Source of the DNA: Hormiphora californensis | Taxonomy: Eukaryota; Ctenophora; Tentaculata; Cydippida; Pleurobrachiidae | Direction: 5' to 3' | Assembly (NCBI GenBank): GCA_020137815.1 | Contig: CM035360.1 | Coordinates: 2,446,077-2,510,076, forward strand | DNA: 64,000 nucleotides | Shown here: positions 55,339 to 64,000 of the stretch, in pieces | How the letters are laid out: each line of letters begins with the position of its first letter | Position numbering within the stretch: the stretch's first letter is position 1 | Notes under the pieces: model-generated | What the model was told of the DNA's origin: nothing | The model's input: only the letters and a program-made list of their open reading frames with translations | Database searches by the model: none | Translations under genes and position numbers: made by a program

Positions 55339-58300
55339 ATGTTTTTGATAATCGGGTTGCTGCCCGGACTTGTCCAGTGCTTGACAGACAGTGAAATTGA
55401 GTTGTTTACTGTAGCCGGAGCTAAAGCAGAACCGATTACTGACGCATTACCATTCGTAAGTATACCTCTGGAGGACCTCTGGAAATGTTACTCTTTACAA
55501 GTAAACTAAAACATATGTGCAGCCATCTCTTGAAGGATCACCATTATAATCAGGGCCTGACCAGTGACCGGGAAGCTTTTTTTACGCTGGGCCGGGATTT
55601 CGGGATCGAATTTTGCAGGGGCCGGGATTGCTATTTGGTAATAATATTATCGATTTCACTATTTCAGGTTTCGGTAACAAAATTGGGTAGTGAAGGGATA
55701 CTACAGCTAAATTTTAATGCAATTCCCGATCACTATACAGCCCGGTTTGATGGATCTTCTGACCAGCTGAGGATCATGAAGGTAAGTTACTGAAACTGAT
55801 TATTTCGAAGGAATGAGCTGTTTAAATTTACTAAATTCCTTCTGTGGTGGCAATGCCACGGCCCCAAAAGCTGACGTGTTTTTTCCTCGTAAGTATATGA
55901 CCAGCTTTGGTCTAGTCAATACTGACAAATCATTGTACAAATTCCTTCAGGCACAAGATTTTGTACTGCGAATTCCTGCCAACCCGACCCTGTCTTATGA
56001 AACTCTGAACTGTCTACCGTTACGGATAATAGGAGTCACTGTTAAAGGTAAGCCTTCCTAACCTTGATGTCCCTCTTTGAGTCTCTTATCCAAGTCATCT
56101 ATGGTGTCTACTGGAAAGTCTCGCTCATTACGTATACGGCCCTTCCACCACAAATATGAGGCTAATAAACAGTTATTCGATCACCCAACTTTTTGCTAAC
56201 TGTAATAGTTTATCAACTAGCAACAATCTTTCCAGGTGTCCCCATCTACAATCCCTATGCTCCGGAGAAAGGGTGCCACATGGCCACGGAGAAACGGTTC
56301 ACTGATGCTTGTGGGGGTACCACTGATGAGGCTGGAGTGTAAGTTACCCCTTAGCATACTAGAGCCAAAGATGGTAATCGTCGTAAGCATTCGAACATCT
56401 TTAGCGTTGCATCTTTAGCGTTACAACTTTAGCACTGCATATTATGCAACTATGACCGTCCAACTCGGATACGCCCTGATTGACATTCGGGGGACTTGAA
56501 ATGACTTGAAACATATACATTGCACCCTTTCAGATACCACTATTACAGCTACAGTCCGTGTGTACAGACACTCACGTGTGATGCAAAACCACAGCTTTAC
56601 GGAGTGGCCATTGATGGTAAGATACTGGGTAGTAACGCTCCAGTTACAAATTGGAAACTGACACCAGGTTGGAAACTGACAACAGTTTCTAGCTGCAGGA
56701 GACACCTGATGAAAAATGCTGTGCGTGTCATCTACGATCGCGTGACTGAATTTCGATGTGAATTGCATTGAAAGTAGCGCTGCACGTAGTGTCAGCACTG
56801 CCATTTCTAACTGGGAGCTGGAAACTGATACCAGTTTCCAATTTGTAACTGGGGCTTAACTGTCAGACCAATGCTCTGACCACGGTTCTCGCACGCTCCG
56901 CTTTCTTATTAATTGAAAGAAGTGAGAATAGGGACTTAAGCCAATGCTCTGACAGCCGACAGGGTAGTCATGGGGGGGGGGGCACGACGTCTTGTTCTTT
57001 CTTCTGCTTCTCAACCATAGTTTCTATCGGCTATCGCATCACGGGTGATGTACTGTACCGGTGTGATCCTCTCGAGTGGTTCCATTGTTGGTCAATTTTC
57101 GAACGACAATGGAAAAGCCGACTATCTACTTCTTTACAGGATTTCCTTTTTCTTAATTGCTTATTTACTAACTGAAACTGCCCTAATCCTTTAGAGGATT
57201 TCCTATTTTTACTAACTGCCGTCCTTTACAGGATCCTACTAACTACATGAAAATTGAACATCTTTACAGGATTTCCTATTTTTGGTCCATACGACGAGAA
57301 CGGTGAAATGTTGACTGCTCGACATCTGGACGAGTGCGGTGGAAGGCTGGATAGCAATAGTCAATACAAGTACCATTTCGTGGCGGATAGTCCTAACTTC
57401 TTTCACTGTCTCAAGGGAGAGGTGAAACTCTTTTTAACTTTCAAAATATCTTTATAGACTTTAGTTGAATATCAGTCAACTTGATCTGAGTGCACTGCTG
57501 AGAATCAACTATTCAACTGCAGTGACGCCAGATAGTCTAAAGATAGCACTTTGTTGCAACGTGTATTCATTGTTCTCAAGGGGCACAGCTTATATATGCC
57601 CAAAATCTACGACTCTGAGCCTGCATATTCTTCAAACAATATGCAGCAGTGTCGCTATTGTGTGAATCCCAAGCATTGTTATATCGCAAGCATTGTTATA
57701 AGATACGATCGTGTTGAACGGGTAATCGATAGATCGAGAAAATAATATTATTGAATTTATTGCAGATTTTGAAGGATTCCGCGTTAAATTTCGATAACTT
57801 CATTTGCAACTGTCCTTACACTGATCAACACTTCAATATGAGTTATAGAGGTTAGTTTTTAGCAGAGTTATTTCCCCCCATTGAAAGTAGATCCTTGATT
57901 TAACCTAACTTGAGTCAACCTAACCCTCGAGCAGCAGGCATATATAACCTATAGGTTTTCTAATATCCGACATTCGTAATAGATACGCCCTATAGGGATC
58001 CCTAAAAAAGTTCAGTATTTACACAGCGTTTACACCAGAGCGCTGTGATTGGCTGAAATTTCTGATGATGGAACATTTAAGCCAATCACAGCGCAGATTT
58101 CGAAATTTTTTACCGTGGGAAAAAACCGTAATGGCTTAACTGGTGTAAACGCTGTGTAAATACTGAACTTTTTAGGGATCCCTATTCAGTATAAGTTCCT
58201 TCTCCCTCAAAAGATCCACTAGTTCCTTTTCAATAAATCCCCCTCTTTCCTCAATCAAAATCCCCCTCCTCCCTTACTAGACCACCCTTCTCCCTCAATC

Positions 58301-61001
58301 CAGATCTTCCTCCTCCCTCAATCAAAATCCCACTCCTCCCTTACTAGACCACCCTCCTCCCTCAATCAAAATCCCCCTCCTCCTTTACTAGACCACCCTC
58401 CTCCCTCAATCAAAATCCCCCTCCTCCCTTACTAGACCCCCCTCCTCCCTCAATCCAGATCTTCCTCCTCCCTCAATCAAAATCCCCCTCCTCCCTCAAT
58501 CAAAATCCCCCTCCTCCCTCAATCAAAATCCCCCTCCTCCCTCAATCAAAATCCCCCTCCTCCCTCAATCAAAATCCCCTCCTCCCTCAATCAAAATCCC
58601 CCTCCTCCCTCAATCAAAATCCCCCTCCTCCCTCAATCAAAATCCCCCTCCTCCCTCAATACTAGAACCCCCTCCTCCCTCAATCAAAATCCCCCTCCTC
58701 CTTTACTAGACCACCCTCCTCCCTCAATCAAAATCCCCCTCCTCCTTTACTAGACCACCCTCCTCCCTCAATCAAAATCCCCCTCCTCCCTTACTAGACC
58801 CCCCTCCTCCCTCAATCCAGATCTTCCTCCTCCCTCAATCAAAATCCCCCTCCTCCCTCAATCAAAATCCCCCTCCTCCCTCAATCAAAATCCCCCTCCT
58901 CCCTCAATCAAAATCCCCTTCCTCCCTCAATCAAAATCCCCTTCCTCCCTCAATCAAAATCCCCCTCCTCCCTCAATCAAAATCCCCCTCCTCCCTCAAT
59001 ACTAGAACCCCCTCCTCCCTCAATCAAAATCCCCCTCCTCCTTTACTAGACCACCCTCCTCCCTCAATCAAAATCCCCCTCCTCCTTTACTAGACCACCC
59101 TCCTCCCTCAATCAAAATCCCCCTCCTCCCTTACTAGACCCCCCTCCTCCCTCAATCCAGATCTTCCTCCTCCCTCAATCAAAATCCCCCTCCTCCCTCA
59201 ATCAAAATCCCCCTCCTCCCTCAATCAAAATCCCCCTCCTCCCTCAATCAAAATCCCCCTCCTCCCTCAATCAAAATCCCCTTCCTCCCTCAATCAAAAT
59301 CCCCCTCCTCCCTCAATCAAAATCCCCCTCCTCCCTCAATACTAGAACCCCCAGAGGACTGTAATGCGGAGTTCCCGACATCAGCCAACATCAGTGAAAC
59401 AGACAACGTCACCACCACTAAGCGAAGGGAATGTTTCGAGGTGAGTCACCACCACTAAGCGAAGGGAATGTTTCGAGGTACACAATTGGTCGGACCCCCG
59501 GACCCCGATTTACCGGGATGATCCGGGTTCCGGTAAACCGGGGTCCCGTCACTAAATCTTTTTTTGTCTTCTTCAATCCTCGGTTTTGATATATTTAGTT
59601 TAATACCCTATACATAGTCAATGGTCGGCGATAATCCTTAAAATTATGTAACGTTGACATTAAAATTTCTGTTGTGTGAGAAAAAAGAAAGAAAATGTGA
59701 GAATGTAGCTAGAGAAAATCAATTTCTGTTATAAAGATCTCAAAATGTGACGTGAAGATCGCTCATAACATTTAACAACAAAAGACTCCCTCGCTACATA
59801 CATATATATGTATCTTGTTGTTTTGTACGTTTGTAATGTCAGTCTTTTGTTTTCTTTAACATCTCCCCAGTCCCCGTTGCGCACTGGAGTCTGCACCACG
59901 TACTTTCTCATTTTCATGTAATCATGCTCGCTCCCCCCCCCCCCCGCTTCTCTCTACTTTTCGAATCTATTATTGGAGCTAAATCCAAATCTAAACCCAT
60001 TATATTAGGAGGAAGAGGAGTGGAGAGAGAACGAATTCACCTCGACCATGTGGGGCGGTCTCAACCTCACCATGTCAGCCCGGTCATGCAACTTATCCTA
60101 CCAGTACACCGACATCCTGTGTGACACACAAAATTCAGAGTATGAAATATGAATATATTATATTTTGTGCGATATCAATTTGTTTACTGTATAAGTTTCT
60201 TGGTGACGCTGCCAACCACACGAAGCAAGGCAAACGAAGCCTGCATTCCGCAAAGCATAGTACGTTTTCCAAGTTTTCAAGACTCCAACAAATCGTAATA
60301 TCCACAGAAATTGGACTTGGAGATCTGAATTTGAGTTTAAGGACATGACGATGAACATGATACCATGCTGTCCTACCGATGGAAATGGCTGCGGGGGAAC
60401 ATGTTTCAGCCAAACTCCAGTAAGTAACTGTCTGGCGCCGCGACCCCATCTGAGCACACTGTCATCAAATGGGGTATGGCGCCGCCATACGGGTAAGTAA
60501 TGGCAACTTTTCCTATTCCTGAGTAATATTCCTTGGTAGCCCACAATTAAAACAGTAAACACTCATTTCAGAGAAAGACTGGCGAATTTATCAAGGATGA
60601 ATGTCTGATCGAAGAGAAGAAGATCACCGCTAGAATTCGAACAATGGTAGCAAACGGAAGCCCTCACATACTGCACGGTAAATATCTTATGTTCAAACCC
60701 TGTCAGGTCAATGCTCTGACAAACCAGGGATATCGCGGTGAGACAGGGTCGCGAGCAAAGCTACGGTAAACACTGTCAGAGAATTGGCCTGACACGATAA
60801 ACATCCGAAAATCATTATGTTAGTCACCGGGTCACCCCCCTTGATTTGTACAAACAGTCTAACTTGGCAACCCCCCCCCCCCCGCCCCCCCCCCCTTTTA
60901 GAAAAATCTCTCACCTGCACAACCCCTTGAATGATCTTTATATTTTTTCAGTGGTTTCAGTGATCAGCATTATAGTGATGAGTATTCTTTTTGGAGAATA
61001 A
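55339..61001 (+). CDS. YHYH-domain secreted or GPI-anchored protein
   Basis: Twelve exons: 55339-55455, 55668-55781, 55951-56047, 56236-56338, 56534-56616, 57270-57421, 57766-57850, 59355-59440, 60009-60120, 60274-60419, 60572-60677 and 60952-61001 (stop TAA); about 416 residues. Phases agree; the exon 9/10 border is the least certain. Residues 1-17 (MFLIIGLLPGLVQC) are a signal peptide. The YHYH domain spans about 55-222: NAIPDHYT, RIIGVTVKGVPIYNPYAP, DACGGTTDEAGVYHYYSYSP, YGVAIDGFPIFGPYDENGEM and LDECGGRLD with YKYHF. The fourth YHYH residue is Tyr rather than His. A Cys-rich region with N-glycosylation sites follows (CNLSYQYTDILC, CCPTDGNGCGGTC). The last 16 residues are hydrophobic (VVSVISIIVMSILFGE), short and near-terminal after ANGS, suggesting a GPI-anchor signal. 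AATAAA overlaps the stop. The domain's biochemical role is not established. Confidence 0.85.
57995..58182. mobile_element. 188-bp MITE with TA target (Tc1/mariner-like)
   Basis: Ends GGGATCCCTAAAAAAGTTCA and TGAACTTTTTAGGGATCCC, with about 40 bp of mirrored sequence (TATTTACACAGCGTTTACAC) and an inner GTGATTGGCT/AGCCAATCAC pair. TA is on both sides (57993-57994, 58183-58184). It lies in intron 7 of the YHYH gene. Confidence 0.88.
58200..59345. repeat. Pyrimidine-rich satellite with higher-order units
   Basis: The basic unit is about 22-23 bp (CCTCCTCCCTCAATCAAAAT plus CC) with variants carrying TTACTAGACC or CCAGATCTT. The variant block ACTAGACCCCCCTCCTCCCT recurs at 58431, 58793 and 59133, giving higher-order units of roughly 340-362 bp. 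It fills intron 7 up to the acceptor of exon 8 and provides its pyrimidine tract. Confidence 0.92.
59490..59551. mobile_element. Degenerate pogo-like MITE
   Basis: GGACCCCGATTTACCGGGAT and CCGGTAAACCGGGGTCC face each other about 20 bp apart. Terminal CAGT and TA are lost. Confidence 0.6.
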
Positions 61002-61433
61002 AAAAATTAACGGTATGTGCGAACAGCCAAGAAATGTTTGTCAGTAAGTCGAGAATAACTGTTTTTTTGACAAAAGTTGTTTTTTGAAACTTTTAGACAA
61101 GAACAATTAAGACTTATTGGTTTATTGGTAATTGCTAGTCCCTCATTATTACATATGTTGTGCTGTTGTCATGAAAATTATCATGATTTTATTATTATCA
61201 GAGATGATTTTGTTATTTTCTTTCATCTAGGATGTGGTCAGTAAACATTTCTGTGTTCCTTTTCACCGCATTGGATGTGAAAGAAGATATGATCTGAATA
61301 TCAAAATGAGGTGATCTTCAATCAGCCACACCATCCTCATTCCTCACACTACTATTGTTTTAACAGTGTGTGTGTGTGTGCGTGTGTATTTTAACGTGTG
61401 TATTTTAACGTGTGTATTATAATTGATGTATTG
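61002..61433. other. Intergenic, nothing recognised
   Basis: AT-rich sequence downstream of the YHYH gene, with a short GT-rich tract at 61368-61420 and no gene. Confidence 0.6.
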
Positions 61434-61614
61434 CTACTATTGGGGGGGGGGGTTCCAACCTATTTTTTTGTATTTTTTTGTATTTTTTTGTACGGACCAT
61501 ACATAAAAGTAACCAAAATTCCTGTTTTTTTTCATACAAACAATACAAAAAAATACAAAAAAATACAAAAAAATAATGAAGGATGTGGGTGCGTGAAAAA
61601 AGTATAAATAATAC

Positions 61615-63513
61615 ATGTACATGAACATAAACGGAACCCAGCTATACATAAACGGTAAGAAACTGCGATTCGGGGAAATTTCTCGCTTAGAAAATACGAT
61701 TCGAGAAAATTTTCTCGGTAAGAAATTGCGATCCGGGAAAATTTCTCGCTTAGAAAATACGATTCGAGAAAATTTTCTTGGTAAGAAATTGCGATTTGGA
61801 GAAATTTCTCGCTTAGAAAATACGATTCGAGAAAATTTTCTCGGTAAGAAATTGCGATCCGGGAAAATTTCTCGCTTAGAAAATACGATTCGAGAAAATT
61901 TTCTTGGTAAGAAATTGCGATTTGGAGAAATTTCTCGCTTAGAAAATACGATTCGAGAAAATTTTCTCGGTAAGAAATTGCGATTCGAGGAAATTTCTCG
62001 CTTAGAAAATACGATTCGAGAAAATTTTCTCGGTAAGAAACTGCGATTCGGGGAAATTTCTCGCTTAGAAAATACGATTCGAGAAAATTTTCTCGGTAAG
62101 AAATTGCGATCCGGGAAAATTTCTCGCTTAGAAAATACGATTCGAGAAAATTTTCTTGGTAAGAAATTGCGATTTGGAGAAATTTCTCGCTTAGAAAATA
62201 CGATTCGAGAAAATTTTCTCGGTAAGAAATTGCGATTCGAGGAAATTTCTCGCTTAGAAAATACGATTCGAGAAAATTTTCTCGGTAAGAAATTACGATT
62301 CGGGGAAATTTCTCGCTTAGAAAATACGATTCGGGAAAATTTTCTCGGTAAGAAATTGCGATTCAGGGAAATTTCTCGCTTAGAAAATACGATTCGAGAA
62401 AATTTTCTCGGTAAGAAATTGCGATTCGGGAAAATTTCTCGCTTAGAAAATACGATTCGAGAAAATTTTCTCGGTAAGAAATTGCGATTCGGGGAAATTT
62501 CTCGCTTAGAATATACGATTCGAGAAAATTTTCTCGGTAAGAAATTGCGATTCGGGGAAATTTATCGCTTAGAAAATACGATTCGAGAAAATTTTCTCGG
62601 TAAGAAATTGCGATTCGGGAAAATTTCTCGCTTAGAAAATACGATTCGAGAAAATTTTCTCGGTAAGAAATTGCGATTCGGGGAAATTTCTCGCTTAGAA
62701 TATACGATTCGAGAAAATTTTCTCGGTAAGAAATTGCGATTCGGGGAAATTTATCGCTTAGAAAATACGATTCGAGAAAATTTTCTCGGTAAGAAATTGC
62801 GATTCGGGAAAATTTCTCGCTTAGAAAATACGATTCGAGAAAATTTTCTCGGTAAGAAATTGCGATTCGAGGAAATTTCTCGCTTAGAAAATACGATTCG
62901 AGAAAATTTTCTTGGTAAGAAGTTGCGATTCGAGGAAATTTCTCGCTTAGAAAATACGATTCGAGAAAATTTTCTCGGTAAGAAATTGCGATTCGGGGAA
63001 ATTTATCGCTTAGAAAATACGATTCGAGAAAATTTTCTCGGTAAGAAATTGCGATTCGGGAAAATTTCTCGCTTAGAAAATACGATTCGAGAAAATTTTC
63101 TCGGTAAGAAATTGCGATTCGGGGAAATTTCTCGCTTAGAATATACGATTCGAGAAAATTTTCTCGGTAAGAAATTGCGATTCGGGGAAATTTATCGCTT
63201 AGAAAATACGATTCGAGAAAATTTTCTCGGTAAGAAATTGCGATTCGGGAAAATTTCTCGCTTAGAAAATACGATTCGAGAAAATTTTCTCGGTAAGAAA
63301 TTGCGATTCGAGGAAATTTCTCGCTTAGAAAATACGATTCGAGAAAATTTTCTTGGTAAGAAGTTGCGATTCGAGGAAATTTCTCGCTTAGAAAATACGA
63401 TTCGAGAAAATTTTCTCGGTAAGAAATTGCGATTCGGGGAAATTTCTCTCGCGATTTTGGCATGCTACATATGTAAAATATGTATATATTTTGTGCTAAA
63501 TTGCGTGAAATAG
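61615..63513 (+). CDS. 632-codon frame made of about 28 21-residue repeats (coding status doubtful)
   Basis: TATAAATA at 61603 precedes ATG at 61615. After a short leader (MYMNINGTQLYING) the frame runs through about 28 copies of GKKLRFGEISRLENTIRENF-L, a 63-bp unit, and ends in a hydrophobic tail (SLAILACYICKICIYFVL) and a stop at 63511-63513. The repeats have an amphipathic, helix-like spacing of Leu/Ile/Phe. However, differences between units are mostly non-synonymous (F/S, G/E, S/Y, N/Y), the minus strand is also open for over 1 kb, and 63 is a multiple of three. I think it is more likely a satellite with an incidental frame. Confidence 0.3.
   Translation: MYMNINGTQLYINGKKLRFGEISRLENTIRENFLGKKLRSGKISRLENTIRENFLGKKLRFGEISRLENTIRENFLGKKLRSGKISRLENTIRENFLGKKLRFGEISRLENTIRENFLGKKLRFEEISRLENTIRENFLGKKLRFGEISRLENTIRENFLGKKLRSGKISRLENTIRENFLGKKLRFGEISRLENTIRENFLGKKLRFEEISRLENTIRENFLGKKLRFGEISRLENTIRENFLGKKLRFREISRLENTIRENFLGKKLRFGKISRLENTIRENFLGKKLRFGEISRLEYTIRENFLGKKLRFGEIYRLENTIRENFLGKKLRFGKISRLENTIRENFLGKKLRFGEISRLEYTIRENFLGKKLRFGEIYRLENTIRENFLGKKLRFGKISRLENTIRENFLGKKLRFEEISRLENTIRENFLGKKLRFEEISRLENTIRENFLGKKLRFGEIYRLENTIRENFLGKKLRFGKISRLENTIRENFLGKKLRFGEISRLEYTIRENFLGKKLRFGEIYRLENTIRENFLGKKLRFGKISRLENTIRENFLGKKLRFEEISRLENTIRENFLGKKLRFEEISRLENTIRENFLGKKLRFGEISLAILACYICKICIYFVLNCVK
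61650..63447. repeat. 63-bp tandem array, about 28 copies
   Basis: Each unit contains GAAATTTCTCGCTTAGAAAA, then ACGATTCGAGAAAATTTTCT and CGGTAAGAAATTGCGATTCG. CGAGAAAATTTTCTCG is a 16-nt palindrome in most units, so the array can fold into a ladder of hairpins. Blocks of several units (for example with AATATACG then TTTATCGC variants) recur as higher-order groups near 62500, 62690 and 63140. Confidence 0.97.
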
Positions 63514-63708
63514 CGTGGAAGAATGTTTAAAAACAGTAAAAGTTCGAACAATAATGGTAAATTACCATATAAAACTGTTTTTATTTTTTTGTATTTTTTT
63601 GTACTTTTTTGTATTTTTTTGTATTTTTTTGTATTTTTTTGTTTGAGGAAAGCCCTGTTTTTTTCCGTACAAACATACAAGAAATAGGTTGGAACCCCCC
63701 CTACTATT

Positions 63709-64000
63709 GCTGTATTTGTTCATGTTATGCTTTTTACAAAAACCTCTTTAACATGTCTTGTTATCAAATGAGTTGAAATTTAAGGAATGGGTATACTCTG
63801 GAATAGTTGGAATCGTTTAGCGCACACCGTTAAGGAGAAATTTGAGGTTAACTTTTATCCCAAAAGTCCAAGTTAACCTCAATAATTCACAGAAGGGATG
63901 ACTTGAGACAGCAGAAACGGTTCAAAAAGTTAGATCTTACCAAGGAGAGTGTGACTGTAAAATTTCATTGATCTGACCCTAGCGGTTCACAAAATATCGG
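63709..64000. other. Terminal stretch, nothing recognised
   Basis: It contains one 12-bp inverted pair, TGAGGTTAACTT (63843-63854) and AAGTTAACCTCA (63870-63881); otherwise AT-rich with no gene. Confidence 0.5.

Larger units (their letters stand above)
61442..63700. mobile_element. 2.26 kb element with G-run ends and 8-bp target duplication, carrying a 63-bp array
   Basis: The left end is eleven G followed by TTCCAACCTATTTTTTTG; the right end is AAATAGGTTGGAACCCCCC. CTACTATT is duplicated at 61434-61441 and 63701-63708. Sub-terminal (GTATTTTTTT)n blocks occur on both sides. An 8-bp duplication suggests hAT; no transposase is present. Confidence 0.88.

Noticed and set aside
55813-56061. Possible exon with SFCGGNATAPKADVFF
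   Set aside because: No acceptor gives the required phase, and joining 55781 directly to 55951 restores the YHYH-domain sequence without it.
61650-63447. CRISPR-like array
   Set aside because: Units are contiguous 63-bp repeats with no unique spacers, in a eukaryotic context.
62363-63463. 366-codon minus-strand frame
   Set aside because: Antisense translation of the 63-bp array; open only because the unit lacks stops in that frame.

Overview
This window is animal (metazoan) nuclear DNA. It has short spliced introns with GT...AG borders, a Sox-family transcription factor, a LINE-type retrotransposon, several classes of DNA transposon with target-site duplications, and very many AG/CT microsatellites. 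Small introns, close gene spacing and the gene mix fit an early-branching animal such as a sponge; that placement is inference only.

Layout. 1-1,900: minisatellite, a tRNA-Asp(GTC) and noncoding DNA. 1,895-5,583: a 3.7 kb non-coding element with perfect 21-bp inverted ends. 5,861-14,325 (+): ten 3'-most exons of an armadillo-repeat protein, with pogo-like MITEs and a 24-bp minisatellite in its introns. 16,586-20,875 (+): a LINE with endonuclease and reverse transcriptase. 21,396-24,110: two elements with 8-bp target-site duplications. 24,900-29,900: CT-rich DNA with a promoter-like block at 27,094-27,340. 29,946-31,529 (+): a SoxC-type gene in two exons. 32,212-37,633 (-): an unrecognised small gene converging on SoxC. 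39,879-41,696 and 42,121-44,004 (+): two tandem paralogous membrane-protein genes I do not recognise. 44,365-52,034 (-): a coiled-coil protein whose last intron holds a 4.6 kb nest of foldback transposons. 55,339-61,001 (+): a secreted or GPI-anchored YHYH-domain protein. 61,442-63,700: an element with an 8-bp target duplication that carries about 28 copies of a 63-bp repeat forming one 632-codon frame.

The genes show no operon-like or pathway relationship; the tandem paralogue pair is the only evident functional grouping. The most notable themes are (i) transposons nested three deep with every target-site duplication intact, (ii) repeated small duplications of exon-intron junctions that copy splice sites, and (iii) microsatellites that serve as polypyrimidine tracts of real splice acceptors. 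Exon models rest on splice consensus plus reading-phase agreement read by eye; no alignment or transcript was available.
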